Position numbers and translations under genes: made by a program
From: an uncultured Gemmiger sp.
GTDB lineage: Bacteria; Bacillota; Clostridia; Oscillospirales; Ruminococcaceae
Assembly: GCF_934561205.1 (NCBI RefSeq)
Contig: NZ_CAKTFU010000001.1
Coordinates: 1 to 64,000 of the forward strand
Direction: 5' to 3'
DNA: 64,000 nucleotides
Shown here: piece by piece, positions 50,300 through 58,043 of the stretch
How positions within the stretch are numbered: the stretch's first letter is position 1
How the letters are laid out: each line of letters begins with the position of its first letter
The notes under the pieces: model-generated
Told to the model about the DNA's origin: nothing
Databases searched by the model: none
What the model saw: the letters and a program-made list of their open reading frames with translations, nothing else

Positions 50300-50707
50300 G
50301 TGTCTGCTATAGAAATCAAAATACCAAAAGAAGTCCGCGACTACCACGAAAACATCTTTTTCGGGCTGAACACCCGGCAGTTTATCTGCTCGATGCTGGC
50401 GGTCGGCGTGGCAGTAGGCATCTACTTTGCCTTGCAGCCGTATGTCGGCACCGAAGAAATTGGCTGGATGTGCATTCTGGGTGCCGCACCCTTTGCCGCC
50501 TGCGGGTTCTTTACATACCACGGCATGACCGCCGAACAGGTGCTTTGGACGTGGTTCAAATCTGAAATCCTCTGCCCGAAACAACTTGTGTTCAAATCCG
50601 ACAGCTACTATTACGAAGCCATGCAGCCCGCCATCCGCGCGGGCATGAAACGAAAGAGAGGGTTGCCTATGAAGAAAAATACGCATAAAAGCGAGGAAAC
50701 CGCTTGA
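50300..50707 (+). CDS. PrgI family membrane protein (VirB3-like)
   Basis: 135 residues from GTG 50300, or 132 from ATA 50309. PrgI signature IKIPKEVRDYHENIFFGLNTRQFICS, two membrane helices (MLAVGVAVGIYFALQ; MCILGAAPFAACGFFTY) and a basic tail. GGAGG ends at base 50300, so GTG overlaps the ribosome-binding site, while ATA 50309 has ideal eight-base spacing; a rare AUA start is possible. Precedes VirB4 and overlaps it. Confidence 0.83.
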   Translation: MSAIEIKIPKEVRDYHENIFFGLNTRQFICSMLAVGVAVGIYFALQPYVGTEEIGWMCILGAAPFAACGFFTYHGMTAEQVLWTWFKSEILCPKQLVFKSDSYYYEAMQPAIRAGMKRKRGLPMKKNTHKSEETA

Positions 50708-53040
50708 TTAAAACCCTGTCAAAAGCGCAGAAGATGGAACGCGAAAAGTTCCGTATTCCGCGCAGTGTACAGGACGCCATTCCCATCCGCCGTATCTTTG
50801 CGGATGGGATTTTCCAAGTCGGCAACCAGTATTCCAAAACGTGGTCGTTCACCGACATCAACTACGCCATCGCCGGCAAAGAGGACAAAACCGCTATGTT
50901 CCTCGATTACTCGGAGCTGCTGAACGCGCTGGACTCCGGGGCCTCTGCCAAAATCACAATATACAACCGCCGCATCAACAAAGCAGAATTTGAGCGCAGC
51001 GTCCTGCTGCCCGACAAGGATGATGGTCTGGACGAATACCGCCACGAGTTCAATCAAATGCTCACCGCCCAAGTCACCGGCACCAGCAACAGCATTGTAC
51101 GGGAGCGCTATTTGACCGTAAGCGTGGTAAAACGCAATGCAGACGAAGCCCGCAGTTACTTTGCCCGCGTTGGCACGGATCTGGTGACACACCTCGCGCA
51201 GCTTTCCTCGGTGGCAACCGAACTGACGCTGACCGAGCGCCTGCATATTTTCCGCGACTTTTTCAAGGCCGGAGAGCAGGCTGCGGCAGAGTTCAACATC
51301 CACGAACACGCCAAACGCGGCCAGCATTTCAAGGATTGGTTCTGCCCCGACAGCATGGAATTTGCCGCCGACCATTTCAAGCTGGACGCACGGTATGGCA
51401 GGGTGCTGTATTTGCAGGACTATGCCAGCTACATCAAGGACAGCTTTGTGTCGGAACTCTGCGACCTTGACCGCGACTTGATGTTATCCATCGATATCCT
51501 GCCTGTGCCAACGGACGAGGCCGCCCGCCAGCTGCAAAGTACACTGCTGGGCGTGGAGACGAATGTCGCCAACTGGCAGCGCCGCCAGAACGCCAACAAC
51601 AATTTTACCGCGACCATTCCCTACGATATGGAGTTGCAGCGCAAGGAAACCAAGGAGATGCTCGACGATCTGACGACCCGCGACCAGCGCATGATGTTCG
51701 GGCTGGTGACGCTGGTGCATCTGGCTGACAGCAAAGAGCAGCTCGACAGCGACACAGAAACGCTCTACTCTACGGCGCGTAAGCACCTGTGCCAGCTTTC
51801 CACGCTGCGCTGGCAGCAGAAAGACGGGCTGGACACGGTGCTGCCCTATGGGCTGCGGAAAATCCAAGCCCTGCGAACCCTTACCACCGAAAGCACCGCC
51901 GTGCTGATTCCGTTCCGCGCACAGGAAATCATGCAGCCGAACGGTCTGTATTACGGGCAGAACGCCGTCAGTAAAAATATGATCGTGGCGGATCGCCGCT
52001 TGCTGCTCAACGGCAACAGCTTCCGTTTGGGCGTGTCCGGCTCCGGCAAGAGCATGAGCGCCAAGGAAGAAATTGTGCAGATCGCGCTTTCCACCGAGGA
52101 TGACATCCTCATCCTTGACCCGGAGTCGGAGTTCGGCTATCTGACCGAAGCCCTCGGCGGCGAGGTCATTCGTATCTCGGCCACGTCCGACACCCACATC
52201 AACGCGCTGGACATGGATCGCGCCTACGGCGATGAGCGCAACCCCATCGTCAGCAAGTCGGAGTTTGTGCTGTCGCTGTTCGAGCAGCTCATCGGTGATG
52301 GCATGGTGACGGCGAAAGAAAAGTCCATCCTCGGCCGCTGCACCGAGCAGGTGTACCTGCCCTACATTCGCAACGGCTATAAAGGCACACCGCCTACGCT
52401 GCAGGACTTTTACCGTCTGCTCCAAATGCAGCCGGAACCCGAAGCACAGGGGCTGGCGCTTTCGTCCGAGTTGTTCATTACCGGCACACTGAACACCTTT
52501 GCCCGGCACACCAATGTGGACACGCAGGCGCGTATCATCGCTTACGACATCCGCGAACTGGGCGAGCAGCTTATGCCGCTGGGAATGCTGGTGACGCTGG
52601 ATGCGATTTATAACCGCGTCATTCAGAACTGGAAAAAGGGGCGCAGAACGTGGATTTTCTGCGATGAGTTTTACATTTTGTTCCGCTATGAGTACAGCGC
52701 CAATTTCTTCTACAAGCTGTGGAAACGCATCCGCAAGTACAACGGACTTGTGACCGGGCTGACGCAGAATGTGGACGAACTGCTGCGCTCCGACACCGCC
52801 CGCCTGATGCTGGCGAACTCGGAGTTTCTGGTAATGCTGAACCAAAGCGCCACCGACCGCGCGGAATTGGCGAAGCTGCTGAACATCTCCGACAACCAGC
52901 TGGGCTATGTCACCAATGTTCCCGCAGGTTGCGGGTTGATTCGCTGCGCGGGCAACATCGTACCTTTCACAAATTCCTTCCCGAAGGATACAAAGCTCTA
53001 TAAATTGATGTCGACCAACCCGTCCGAGAGGAAGGAGTAA
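50704..53040 (+). CDS. VirB4-family conjugation ATPase of ICE-B
   Basis: 778 residues, TTG 50704 start overlapping the PrgI stop. Walker A GVSGSGKS near residue 443, Walker B-like TWIFCDEFYILF, and NQSATDRAELAKLLNIS near the C-terminus. N-terminal domain has RRIFADGIFQVGNQYSK. It powers substrate transport and pilus/channel assembly. Its homologue in ICE-A is at the window start. The gene downstream in the operon is interrupted by a hairpin and the ABC/sigma block. Confidence 0.94.
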   Translation: MIKTLSKAQKMEREKFRIPRSVQDAIPIRRIFADGIFQVGNQYSKTWSFTDINYAIAGKEDKTAMFLDYSELLNALDSGASAKITIYNRRINKAEFERSVLLPDKDDGLDEYRHEFNQMLTAQVTGTSNSIVRERYLTVSVVKRNADEARSYFARVGTDLVTHLAQLSSVATELTLTERLHIFRDFFKAGEQAAAEFNIHEHAKRGQHFKDWFCPDSMEFAADHFKLDARYGRVLYLQDYASYIKDSFVSELCDLDRDLMLSIDILPVPTDEAARQLQSTLLGVETNVANWQRRQNANNNFTATIPYDMELQRKETKEMLDDLTTRDQRMMFGLVTLVHLADSKEQLDSDTETLYSTARKHLCQLSTLRWQQKDGLDTVLPYGLRKIQALRTLTTESTAVLIPFRAQEIMQPNGLYYGQNAVSKNMIVADRRLLLNGNSFRLGVSGSGKSMSAKEEIVQIALSTEDDILILDPESEFGYLTEALGGEVIRISATSDTHINALDMDRAYGDERNPIVSKSEFVLSLFEQLIGDGMVTAKEKSILGRCTEQVYLPYIRNGYKGTPPTLQDFYRLLQMQPEPEAQGLALSSELFITGTLNTFARHTNVDTQARIIAYDIRELGEQLMPLGMLVTLDAIYNRVIQNWKKGRRTWIFCDEFYILFRYEYSANFFYKLWKRIRKYNGLVTGLTQNVDELLRSDTARLMLANSEFLVMLNQSATDRAELAKLLNISDNQLGYVTNVPAGCGLIRCAGNIVPFTNSFPKDTKLYKLMSTNPSERKE

Positions 53041-53044
53041 AGCA

Positions 53045-53173
53045 ATGACATATAAAAATAAAGGACCGCCGAAGCGGTCCCTCAGGGGTGCTGCAAACTG
53101 GAATTTATATATGTTTTTGCAAATACACCATCCGATGCAGTTTTCTATGCATCCGATGAACTTTTTTCAGTAG
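53045..53173 (+). pseudogene. Truncated transfer gene start at the insertion junction
   Basis: GGAAGGAG lies eight bases before ATG 53045, which starts MTYKNKGPPKRSLRGAANWN and continues for only 42 codons into AT-rich unrelated sequence. The start looks like that of the next operon gene, cut off when the following block inserted. A hairpin at 53063 lies inside. It may also be a short real peptide. Confidence 0.4.
53063..53080. terminator. Hairpin after VirB4
   Basis: GGACCGC cgaa GCGGTCC (7-bp arms), inside the truncated gene; followed by CTCAGGGG, not a T run. Confidence 0.45.
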
Positions 53174-53182
53174 CGTTTCCTT

Positions 53183-54436
53183 TTAAGCCACCTTGGTCTT
53201 TCGCAGATACCCCCATGCTGCCAATCCAACGAGCAGAACGATCTTGATCGGTGCCGATGCCAGCAGTACATCGGCCTGAAAGAAGGCATGCCCGCCTGCA
53301 TAGAGAAAATCAAAGCCAATCATTTTATACAGTAATGCGTTGGAAAGTCCAATGCCCCCTGCCGGAAGCAGGGTGGACAGCCATTCTCCGAAGGAGCCCG
53401 GCACGACCATATAAACAATCAGCGGTGCCACCACACTGATCAGCGCCACAGACAAAGCGGTCAGGTTGTTCTTGGCCCATACGGATGCCGTCAGCACAAA
53501 GGCCACCTCCGCAAAGAAGATCAGGAAGTTTGCCACCAGCATGACCCACTCCATCTGGCCAACGGTATACGGCAGCAGGCTGGTCACAGAAAACAGCCAT
53601 TGCACGGAAGTTTGGGTACTTTCCCAGCCAAATAGAGCATTCGTGACCATGATCCACACCACGCCGCAGAGCAGATACGCCGCCCCTGTGATACTAAACG
53701 CCGCCGCTAGCTTTGCCGCTGCTAGCCGCAGACCGCCGTTTTTTGTGCACAATTGGATGTCCTGCGCCCCGGTCTGTGCATCCGATGCAAACACCGGGGC
53801 CGCAATCACCGCGCACAGCAGGGTGAGCAGCAAGCTCAACAGGGTCTGGTAATCCATTGCGTCTGAACTGACCCCAAATGAATAGGTGAACGGTTTTTGT
53901 ACAGCATCGAACTTTTTCTGTGCAATGGCCTGCGCCTGCTCATAGCCGGGCTTTCCGCTTTGTTCCAGCCAGATCACCGATTCCAGCCGTTTGGGGAGCT
54001 GGCTGTAAAAGTTCTGCATATCCTCTGCGGTCAGCCCCATCACGCCCGGTGCCATGCCAGTTTTCGGGTCGGCAAAGGCTTCCTTTGCGTTGTTCACAAG
54101 AGGCTGATGCCGGGCAAGTTCTTTATAAAACACCTCGACCGGGATATCGTTGATGGAGCTTGCATCATACTGCCGGTACACCCGCTGATAGGCTTCCAGT
54201 GCTTCCTGCATGACATCCGGCGTGATGGTACCGGATACCTGCTGCTCCTGCCGTTTCCTGATTGCTTTCAGACCCGTGTAACTCACTTCGTTTCCGCTGG
54301 CATCCAGTTCCGTCCAGCCGATAAAGGTCACCGGCAGATATGCCATGACCACAGCCAGCACCAGCGCAATGGCCAGCAGAATAGCTGTCATACGAGTTTT
54401 GCACACACGTTTCAATTCCAAACGATACAGGTTCAT
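53183..54436 (-). CDS. ABC-2 type transporter permease
   Basis: 417 residues; the start ATG at 54436 overlaps the ATPase stop by four bases. One N-terminal membrane helix (MTAILLAIALVLAVVMAYLPV), a large extracytoplasmic domain of about 190 residues, then five to six helices. This is the layout of ABC-2 exporters with an external loop, as in bacitracin/lantibiotic exporters. Substrate unknown. Last gene of the sigma-led operon. Confidence 0.85.
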   Translation of the reverse strand: MNLYRLELKRVCKTRMTAILLAIALVLAVVMAYLPVTFIGWTELDASGNEVSYTGLKAIRKRQEQQVSGTITPDVMQEALEAYQRVYRQYDASSINDIPVEVFYKELARHQPLVNNAKEAFADPKTGMAPGVMGLTAEDMQNFYSQLPKRLESVIWLEQSGKPGYEQAQAIAQKKFDAVQKPFTYSFGVSSDAMDYQTLLSLLLTLLCAVIAAPVFASDAQTGAQDIQLCTKNGGLRLAAAKLAAAFSITGAAYLLCGVVWIMVTNALFGWESTQTSVQWLFSVTSLLPYTVGQMEWVMLVANFLIFFAEVAFVLTASVWAKNNLTALSVALISVVAPLIVYMVVPGSFGEWLSTLLPAGGIGLSNALLYKMIGFDFLYAGGHAFFQADVLLASAPIKIVLLVGLAAWGYLRKTKVA

Positions 54437-55314
54437 TTTGCTTCCTCCATTTCCTCCGGGAACAGCCACAGATACAGATCTTCCAGCCGGGGCTGTGCCG
54501 GGACGCTGTCCGGCAGCTGCGGTGCATCCGCCAGATACCGCAATGTTACCGTTCCGTCCGGCTCGTTGCGCAGGTTCACTACCCGCAGCCGGTATTCCCA
54601 CCGGGCAAGCTGTTCCATCGGGATGTTCCCCTGCCAGACCTTGGCTTCGATCTGCTTTACCAGCCCTTCGGTGGTGTCCTGTGCAATGATTTTGCCAGCC
54701 TTCATCACGGCATTTTCAGCTGCAATGTATTCCACATCCGAAACGATATGCGTTGAAATAAGAACGATCCGCTCCTGCGCAAACTCCGACAGCAGATTGC
54801 GGAAGCGCACCCGTTCTCCAGGGTCCAGCCCTGCCGTAGGTTCATCTAAAATCAAAATTTCCGGGTCGTTGAGCAGTGCCTGTGCGATACCAACCCGGCG
54901 CTTCATACCGCCGGAAAGCTTCACAATCTTTTTGCGGCGCACCTCAGTCAGGCTTACCCGCTCCAGCAGTGCGTCGATCTGCCGGGCAGCCTCTGTACGC
55001 GGCAGACCCTTGAGTGCCGCCATATATTCCAGATAGTCCTGCACCGTGAATTCCGGGTAAAACCCGAATTCCTGCGGCAGATACCCCAGCTTTTCCCGGT
55101 AGGCCGCACCAAGCGTCCCAATCTCCACCCCATCGCACAAAATCCGGCCACTGCTGGGCCGCAGAATGCCCGCCAGCATCCGCATTAAGGTTGTTTTGCC
55201 TGCACCGTTCGCCCCCAGCAGTCCCCACACACCCGGCGTGAGAGTGATGGACACATCATCCACCGCCGTTTTATCCCGGTATCGCTTTGTAATATTCTGA
55301 ATTTTCAGTTCCAT
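54433..55314 (-). CDS. ABC transporter ATP-binding protein
   Basis: 293 residues. Walker A GANGAGKTTLM, Q-loop GYLPQEFGFYPEF, signature KLSGGMKRRVGIAQALL, Walker B ILILDEPTAGLDP and switch His STHIVSD. The C-terminal 70 residues form an extra domain typical of drug/peptide export ATPases. Operon with the permease and the membrane protein upstream. Confidence 0.92.
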   Translation of the reverse strand: MELKIQNITKRYRDKTAVDDVSITLTPGVWGLLGANGAGKTTLMRMLAGILRPSSGRILCDGVEIGTLGAAYREKLGYLPQEFGFYPEFTVQDYLEYMAALKGLPRTEAARQIDALLERVSLTEVRRKKIVKLSGGMKRRVGIAQALLNDPEILILDEPTAGLDPGERVRFRNLLSEFAQERIVLISTHIVSDVEYIAAENAVMKAGKIIAQDTTEGLVKQIEAKVWQGNIPMEQLARWEYRLRVVNLRNEPDGTVTLRYLADAPQLPDSVPAQPRLEDLYLWLFPEEMEEAK

Positions 55315-55326
55315 GACTTGTTCCTT

Positions 55327-56058
55327 TCAATCTTCTGCAATATATTCTGACCGGGCGGCAAGCCGGATGCACTGCAACACCATACAGAGCACCAGCACGC
55401 CCGCCGCCAGTGGCAGACCTTTCGGCAGTTCCGATAATTGCACGAACCGCAGCAAACACAGCTGCCCTGCAAACAGTGGTACAGCCCCGGTCATCATCCG
55501 TTCCGGGCGCACCCAGCGCAGCAGCAGAAGCAGCTCATTGTTTGCGGTCAGAAATGGCACGGTCAGCACCGCCAGCAGTTGCCCGATGCTCCATGGCACG
55601 GCTGCCCGCACATTGAGTACCAGCACTCCCAGCAGGATTGTTTCCCCCGCCAGCAGCAGCAAAAACCGCATCACCAGCGGACGACCGACTCCTGCATATG
55701 TGGCATGTTCCAGTTCAAGCATCTTATATTGACTTGCCCGGTATAAAAACGGCAGACCGAGCAGGGCTGTCAGCATGGCAAGTGTGCTCAGACCAAACAG
55801 TGCATTGCGTAATGTCCATGCCTTCTCCCACAGGGCAAGTTCCCGACCCACACTGTACAACGCCAGTGCCGCCATTGCTTCCAGCGCCCAGACCTTCCAG
55901 CCCAGCAATTTGAACTGGCAGTGCAGCAAATCACGCCAATCACTCCGTTGTTTTACGACATGTTCCGCCCGGCAGCGGCGCAGCAGCGTTTTCGGTGCGG
56001 CTGTGTCAAGCTCTGTCGCCAGTGCTCTGGACAGTTCTTTTTCAAAGGCTCGATTCAT
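55327..56058 (-). CDS. Membrane protein encoded with ECF sigma factor, candidate anti-sigma
   Basis: 243 residues. A 60-residue cytoplasmic N-terminus (MNRAFEKELSRALATELD; LLRRCRAEHVV) is followed by five to six membrane helices. It overlaps the sigma factor stop by four bases, the usual anti-sigma position, though no zinc-binding HxxxCxxC motif is present. The N-terminus could hold the sigma factor at the membrane. Family not recognised. Confidence 0.72.
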   Translation of the reverse strand: MNRAFEKELSRALATELDTAAPKTLLRRCRAEHVVKQRSDWRDLLHCQFKLLGWKVWALEAMAALALYSVGRELALWEKAWTLRNALFGLSTLAMLTALLGLPFLYRASQYKMLELEHATYAGVGRPLVMRFLLLLAGETILLGVLVLNVRAAVPWSIGQLLAVLTVPFLTANNELLLLLRWVRPERMMTGAVPLFAGQLCLLRFVQLSELPKGLPLAAGVLVLCMVLQCIRLAARSEYIAED

Positions 56059-56597
56059 CTCCAGTCCTCCTTTTCCAATTGCATTTTCAAGGTTTTCAAT
56101 GCGGCACGCAGGCGGGACTGCACTGTGCGCAGGGGCAGACCTGTAATCTGCGCGATCTCCCGCAATTTAAGCTGTTGTGCGAACCGCAGCAATACCAGTT
56201 CCCGCTGTTCCGGCTCCAGCTGGGCCGTCAGCGCTCGCAGGTTTGCTTTCTCCTCTGCCGCAGCAAAGCCGCTTTCCTGATAGGCGGGTTCGTCCGGCAA
56301 GCTTTCCAGCGATACCTCCGTCCGCTTCATCGTACGGTTCAGATCGATGCAAATGTTTTTTGCGATTTTGTACAGAAAGGGACGGAATGCCCCCTGAAAT
56401 CCACCACAGGAATCCAGCCAGCGCACCGCTTTCAAAAAGGTTTCCTGTGCTGCATCCTGCGCCTGCTGCTCGTCCGCTGTATGCCAACGGCAATAGTTCA
56501 GAATTTGTGGATAGTACGCTGTAATCAGAGTGTCCAGCGCACCCGTATCTCCGCTCTGTGCTTTCCGCAGCAATAATTCTGTCTGGATACGGTTCAC
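56055..56597 (-). CDS. ECF-type RNA polymerase sigma factor
   Basis: 180 residues from GTG 56597, five bases after AGGA. Region 2 contains YYPQILNYCRWHTADEQQAQDAAQETFLKA, region 4 contains LEPEQRELVLLRFAQQLKLREIAQITGLPLRTVQ. An upstream ATG-started extension lacks a ribosome-binding site. With the membrane protein and ABC transporter it forms a stress-responsive operon, probably sensing a cell-envelope compound such as a peptide antibiotic. Confidence 0.9.
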   Translation of the reverse strand: MNRIQTELLLRKAQSGDTGALDTLITAYYPQILNYCRWHTADEQQAQDAAQETFLKAVRWLDSCGGFQGAFRPFLYKIAKNICIDLNRTMKRTEVSLESLPDEPAYQESGFAAAEEKANLRALTAQLEPEQRELVLLRFAQQLKLREIAQITGLPLRTVQSRLRAALKTLKMQLEKEDWR

Positions 56598-56666
56598 CCC
56601 CTTCCTGTCTATTAAAACGTTCAACATCATCAAAATGATTTCTGTTTTTTCAAAAATTTCAAATAA

Positions 56667-56978
56667 TTGCCTTTATTATGTTCTTACCAGTTCTTGCAGT
56701 CGGATGGCGACCTCGAGTCGGTGCAGGGTAACATCGGCCATGCGACTGCCGCCGTTTTAATGGATACCTACGTCCACACACAGGACAAGCCCCGGCTGGA
56801 GCTGACCGAGAAGATCGAGGCAAACTTCTATTCCCAAAATATGTCCCCGGCAGCACCCCAACCCCGGCAAAACGAAAAGCCGGTGGCAACAAAAATCTCC
56901 GGCAAGGAGATTCTTGAAGCCATCCGGCTGATGGACGCAGACGAACGCAGAGAGTTGACGAGAGCCTTGTTCGCCTAA
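56667..56978 (+). pseudogene. C-terminal remnant of a tyrosine recombinase
   Basis: About 100 residues. DLESVQGNIGHATAAVLMDTYVH has the conserved GHA and catalytic Tyr context of tyrosine integrases, followed by KPRLELTEKIEANFY and a charged tail. The N-terminal and core domains (first Arg, Lys, HxxR) are missing, so it cannot recombine. Likely the end of an integrase lost when the ABC block arose. Confidence 0.75.
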
Positions 56979-57292
56979 CTTTTCTTCCTTTTATGCAAAG
57001 GAAAGCAGGCAGTGCGCATCTTGCGCAAAAAGACTTGATATTCGGGAAATGTGCAACTGGTGTGCAGAAAGTGTGCAGTCGCTTTCCTGCATAAAGAAAG
57101 AATGCAGAATTTTACGATTTTACGTTCAGAATTTGGTGCCGTAAAGCAATCCGAATCCGAACCATTTCTCTTTGATGCGACTTCTGCCGCTTCCTCAAAT
57201 GTGATGGCCTGTGTATCGTTGATGATTACACCTATCTGTATTATACATCGTCTGTTTTTCCTTTGCAAACCGATTCCGAGAAAGGACACCCT
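56979..57292. other. Gap between integrase remnant and sortase
   Basis: 314 bases. Contains imperfect inverted copies of GGAAAG/CTTTCCTGCAT and repeated TGTGCA motifs (57050 to 57075) of the kind often found at the 3' end of integrases and attachment regions. A minus-strand frame (ITFEEAAEVASKRNG...) is weakly protein-like but has no start signal. The last 20 bases hold AAAGGA for sortase. Confidence 0.5.
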
Positions 57293-58039
57293 ATGTTGAA
57301 ATTCTACCGCTTCCTGCTTTTACCCCTTACCGCTGTTTTTCTTGCAAGTACCGCTGGCATTGCCTGCTATGCCGCCGACTCCTGTACGCAAGCGCGAATG
57401 TATCGGCAGCTTGCCGCGCAGACAGAAAATTTCCCCGATGACACCGTGTCAACGGGGAATGATTTTTTGCCGCAGTATCAGGCGATGTACGCGCAAAACA
57501 GCGACCTCGCCGGGTGGATACAGATTGACGGCACCAGCATCAACTACCCGGTCATGCAGTCAAAGCAGAATCCCGACTTTTACCTAAAACACAACTTTGA
57601 AAAGGCCGACTCCCCGCACGGCTGCCCGTATGTGCAGGCAAACTGCGACCTGCAAGCGCCATCTGACAACATCCTTGTGTACGGACACAACATGAAGGAC
57701 GGCACCATGTTCTCGGATTTACTGCAATACAAGCGCGAATCCTTTTGGGAGCAGCACAGGATCATCCGCTTTGATACCCTGACGGCGCAGGCAGAATATA
57801 CCGTGATGGCGGTATTTCGGGGCGAAGCGGAGGACCTGTTTGCCTATTATCGATGTACCGATGCCGAAACACCGCAGGAATTTGCCGCCTATGTGGACGC
57901 CTGTAAGGGCACCGCATTGTACGAAACCGGCGTGACGGCTGCTTATGGGGACAAGCTGATCACGTTTTCCACCTGCGATGATTCCGGCAAAAACAGCAGG
58001 GTGGTCGTTGTGGCAAAGCGTATAACCAAACCGAGGTGA
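57293..58039 (+). CDS. Class B sortase
   Basis: 248 residues. An N-terminal membrane anchor (FLLLPLTAVFLASTAGIACYA) is followed by the sortase B fold: GWIQIDGTSINYPVMQ, catalytic His132 in YGHNMKDGTMFSDL, catalytic Cys228 in TFSTCDDSG and Arg236. Start ATG 57293 follows AAAGGA. It cleaves a C-terminal sorting signal and links proteins to the wall. The only visible substrate is the LPQTG adhesin at 30836; whether this sortase accepts LPQTG is not shown. Confidence 0.93.
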   Translation: MLKFYRFLLLPLTAVFLASTAGIACYAADSCTQARMYRQLAAQTENFPDDTVSTGNDFLPQYQAMYAQNSDLAGWIQIDGTSINYPVMQSKQNPDFYLKHNFEKADSPHGCPYVQANCDLQAPSDNILVYGHNMKDGTMFSDLLQYKRESFWEQHRIIRFDTLTAQAEYTVMAVFRGEAEDLFAYYRCTDAETPQEFAAYVDACKGTALYETGVTAAYGDKLITFSTCDDSGKNSRVVVVAKRITKPR

Positions 58040-58043
58040 GAGT

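Larger units (their letters stand above)
53041..56980. mobile_element. Inserted ECF sigma/ABC transporter block with integrase remnant
   Basis: Four minus-strand genes and a plus-strand integrase fragment interrupt the plus-strand transfer operon between VirB4 and sortase B. The truncated gene start at 53045 marks the left edge, and the integrase C-terminus at 56667 to 56978 marks the right side. No terminal repeats or target duplication were found. Insertion is inferred from operon logic. Confidence 0.6.

Noticed and set aside
51484..52845. 453-codon minus-strand frame opposite VirB4
   Set aside because: Antisense shadow; VirB4 on the plus strand has clear Walker motifs.
56975..57289. 104-codon minus-strand frame between integrase remnant and sortase
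   Set aside because: Some protein-like residues, but no start signal and no family; kept only as a note in the gap description.
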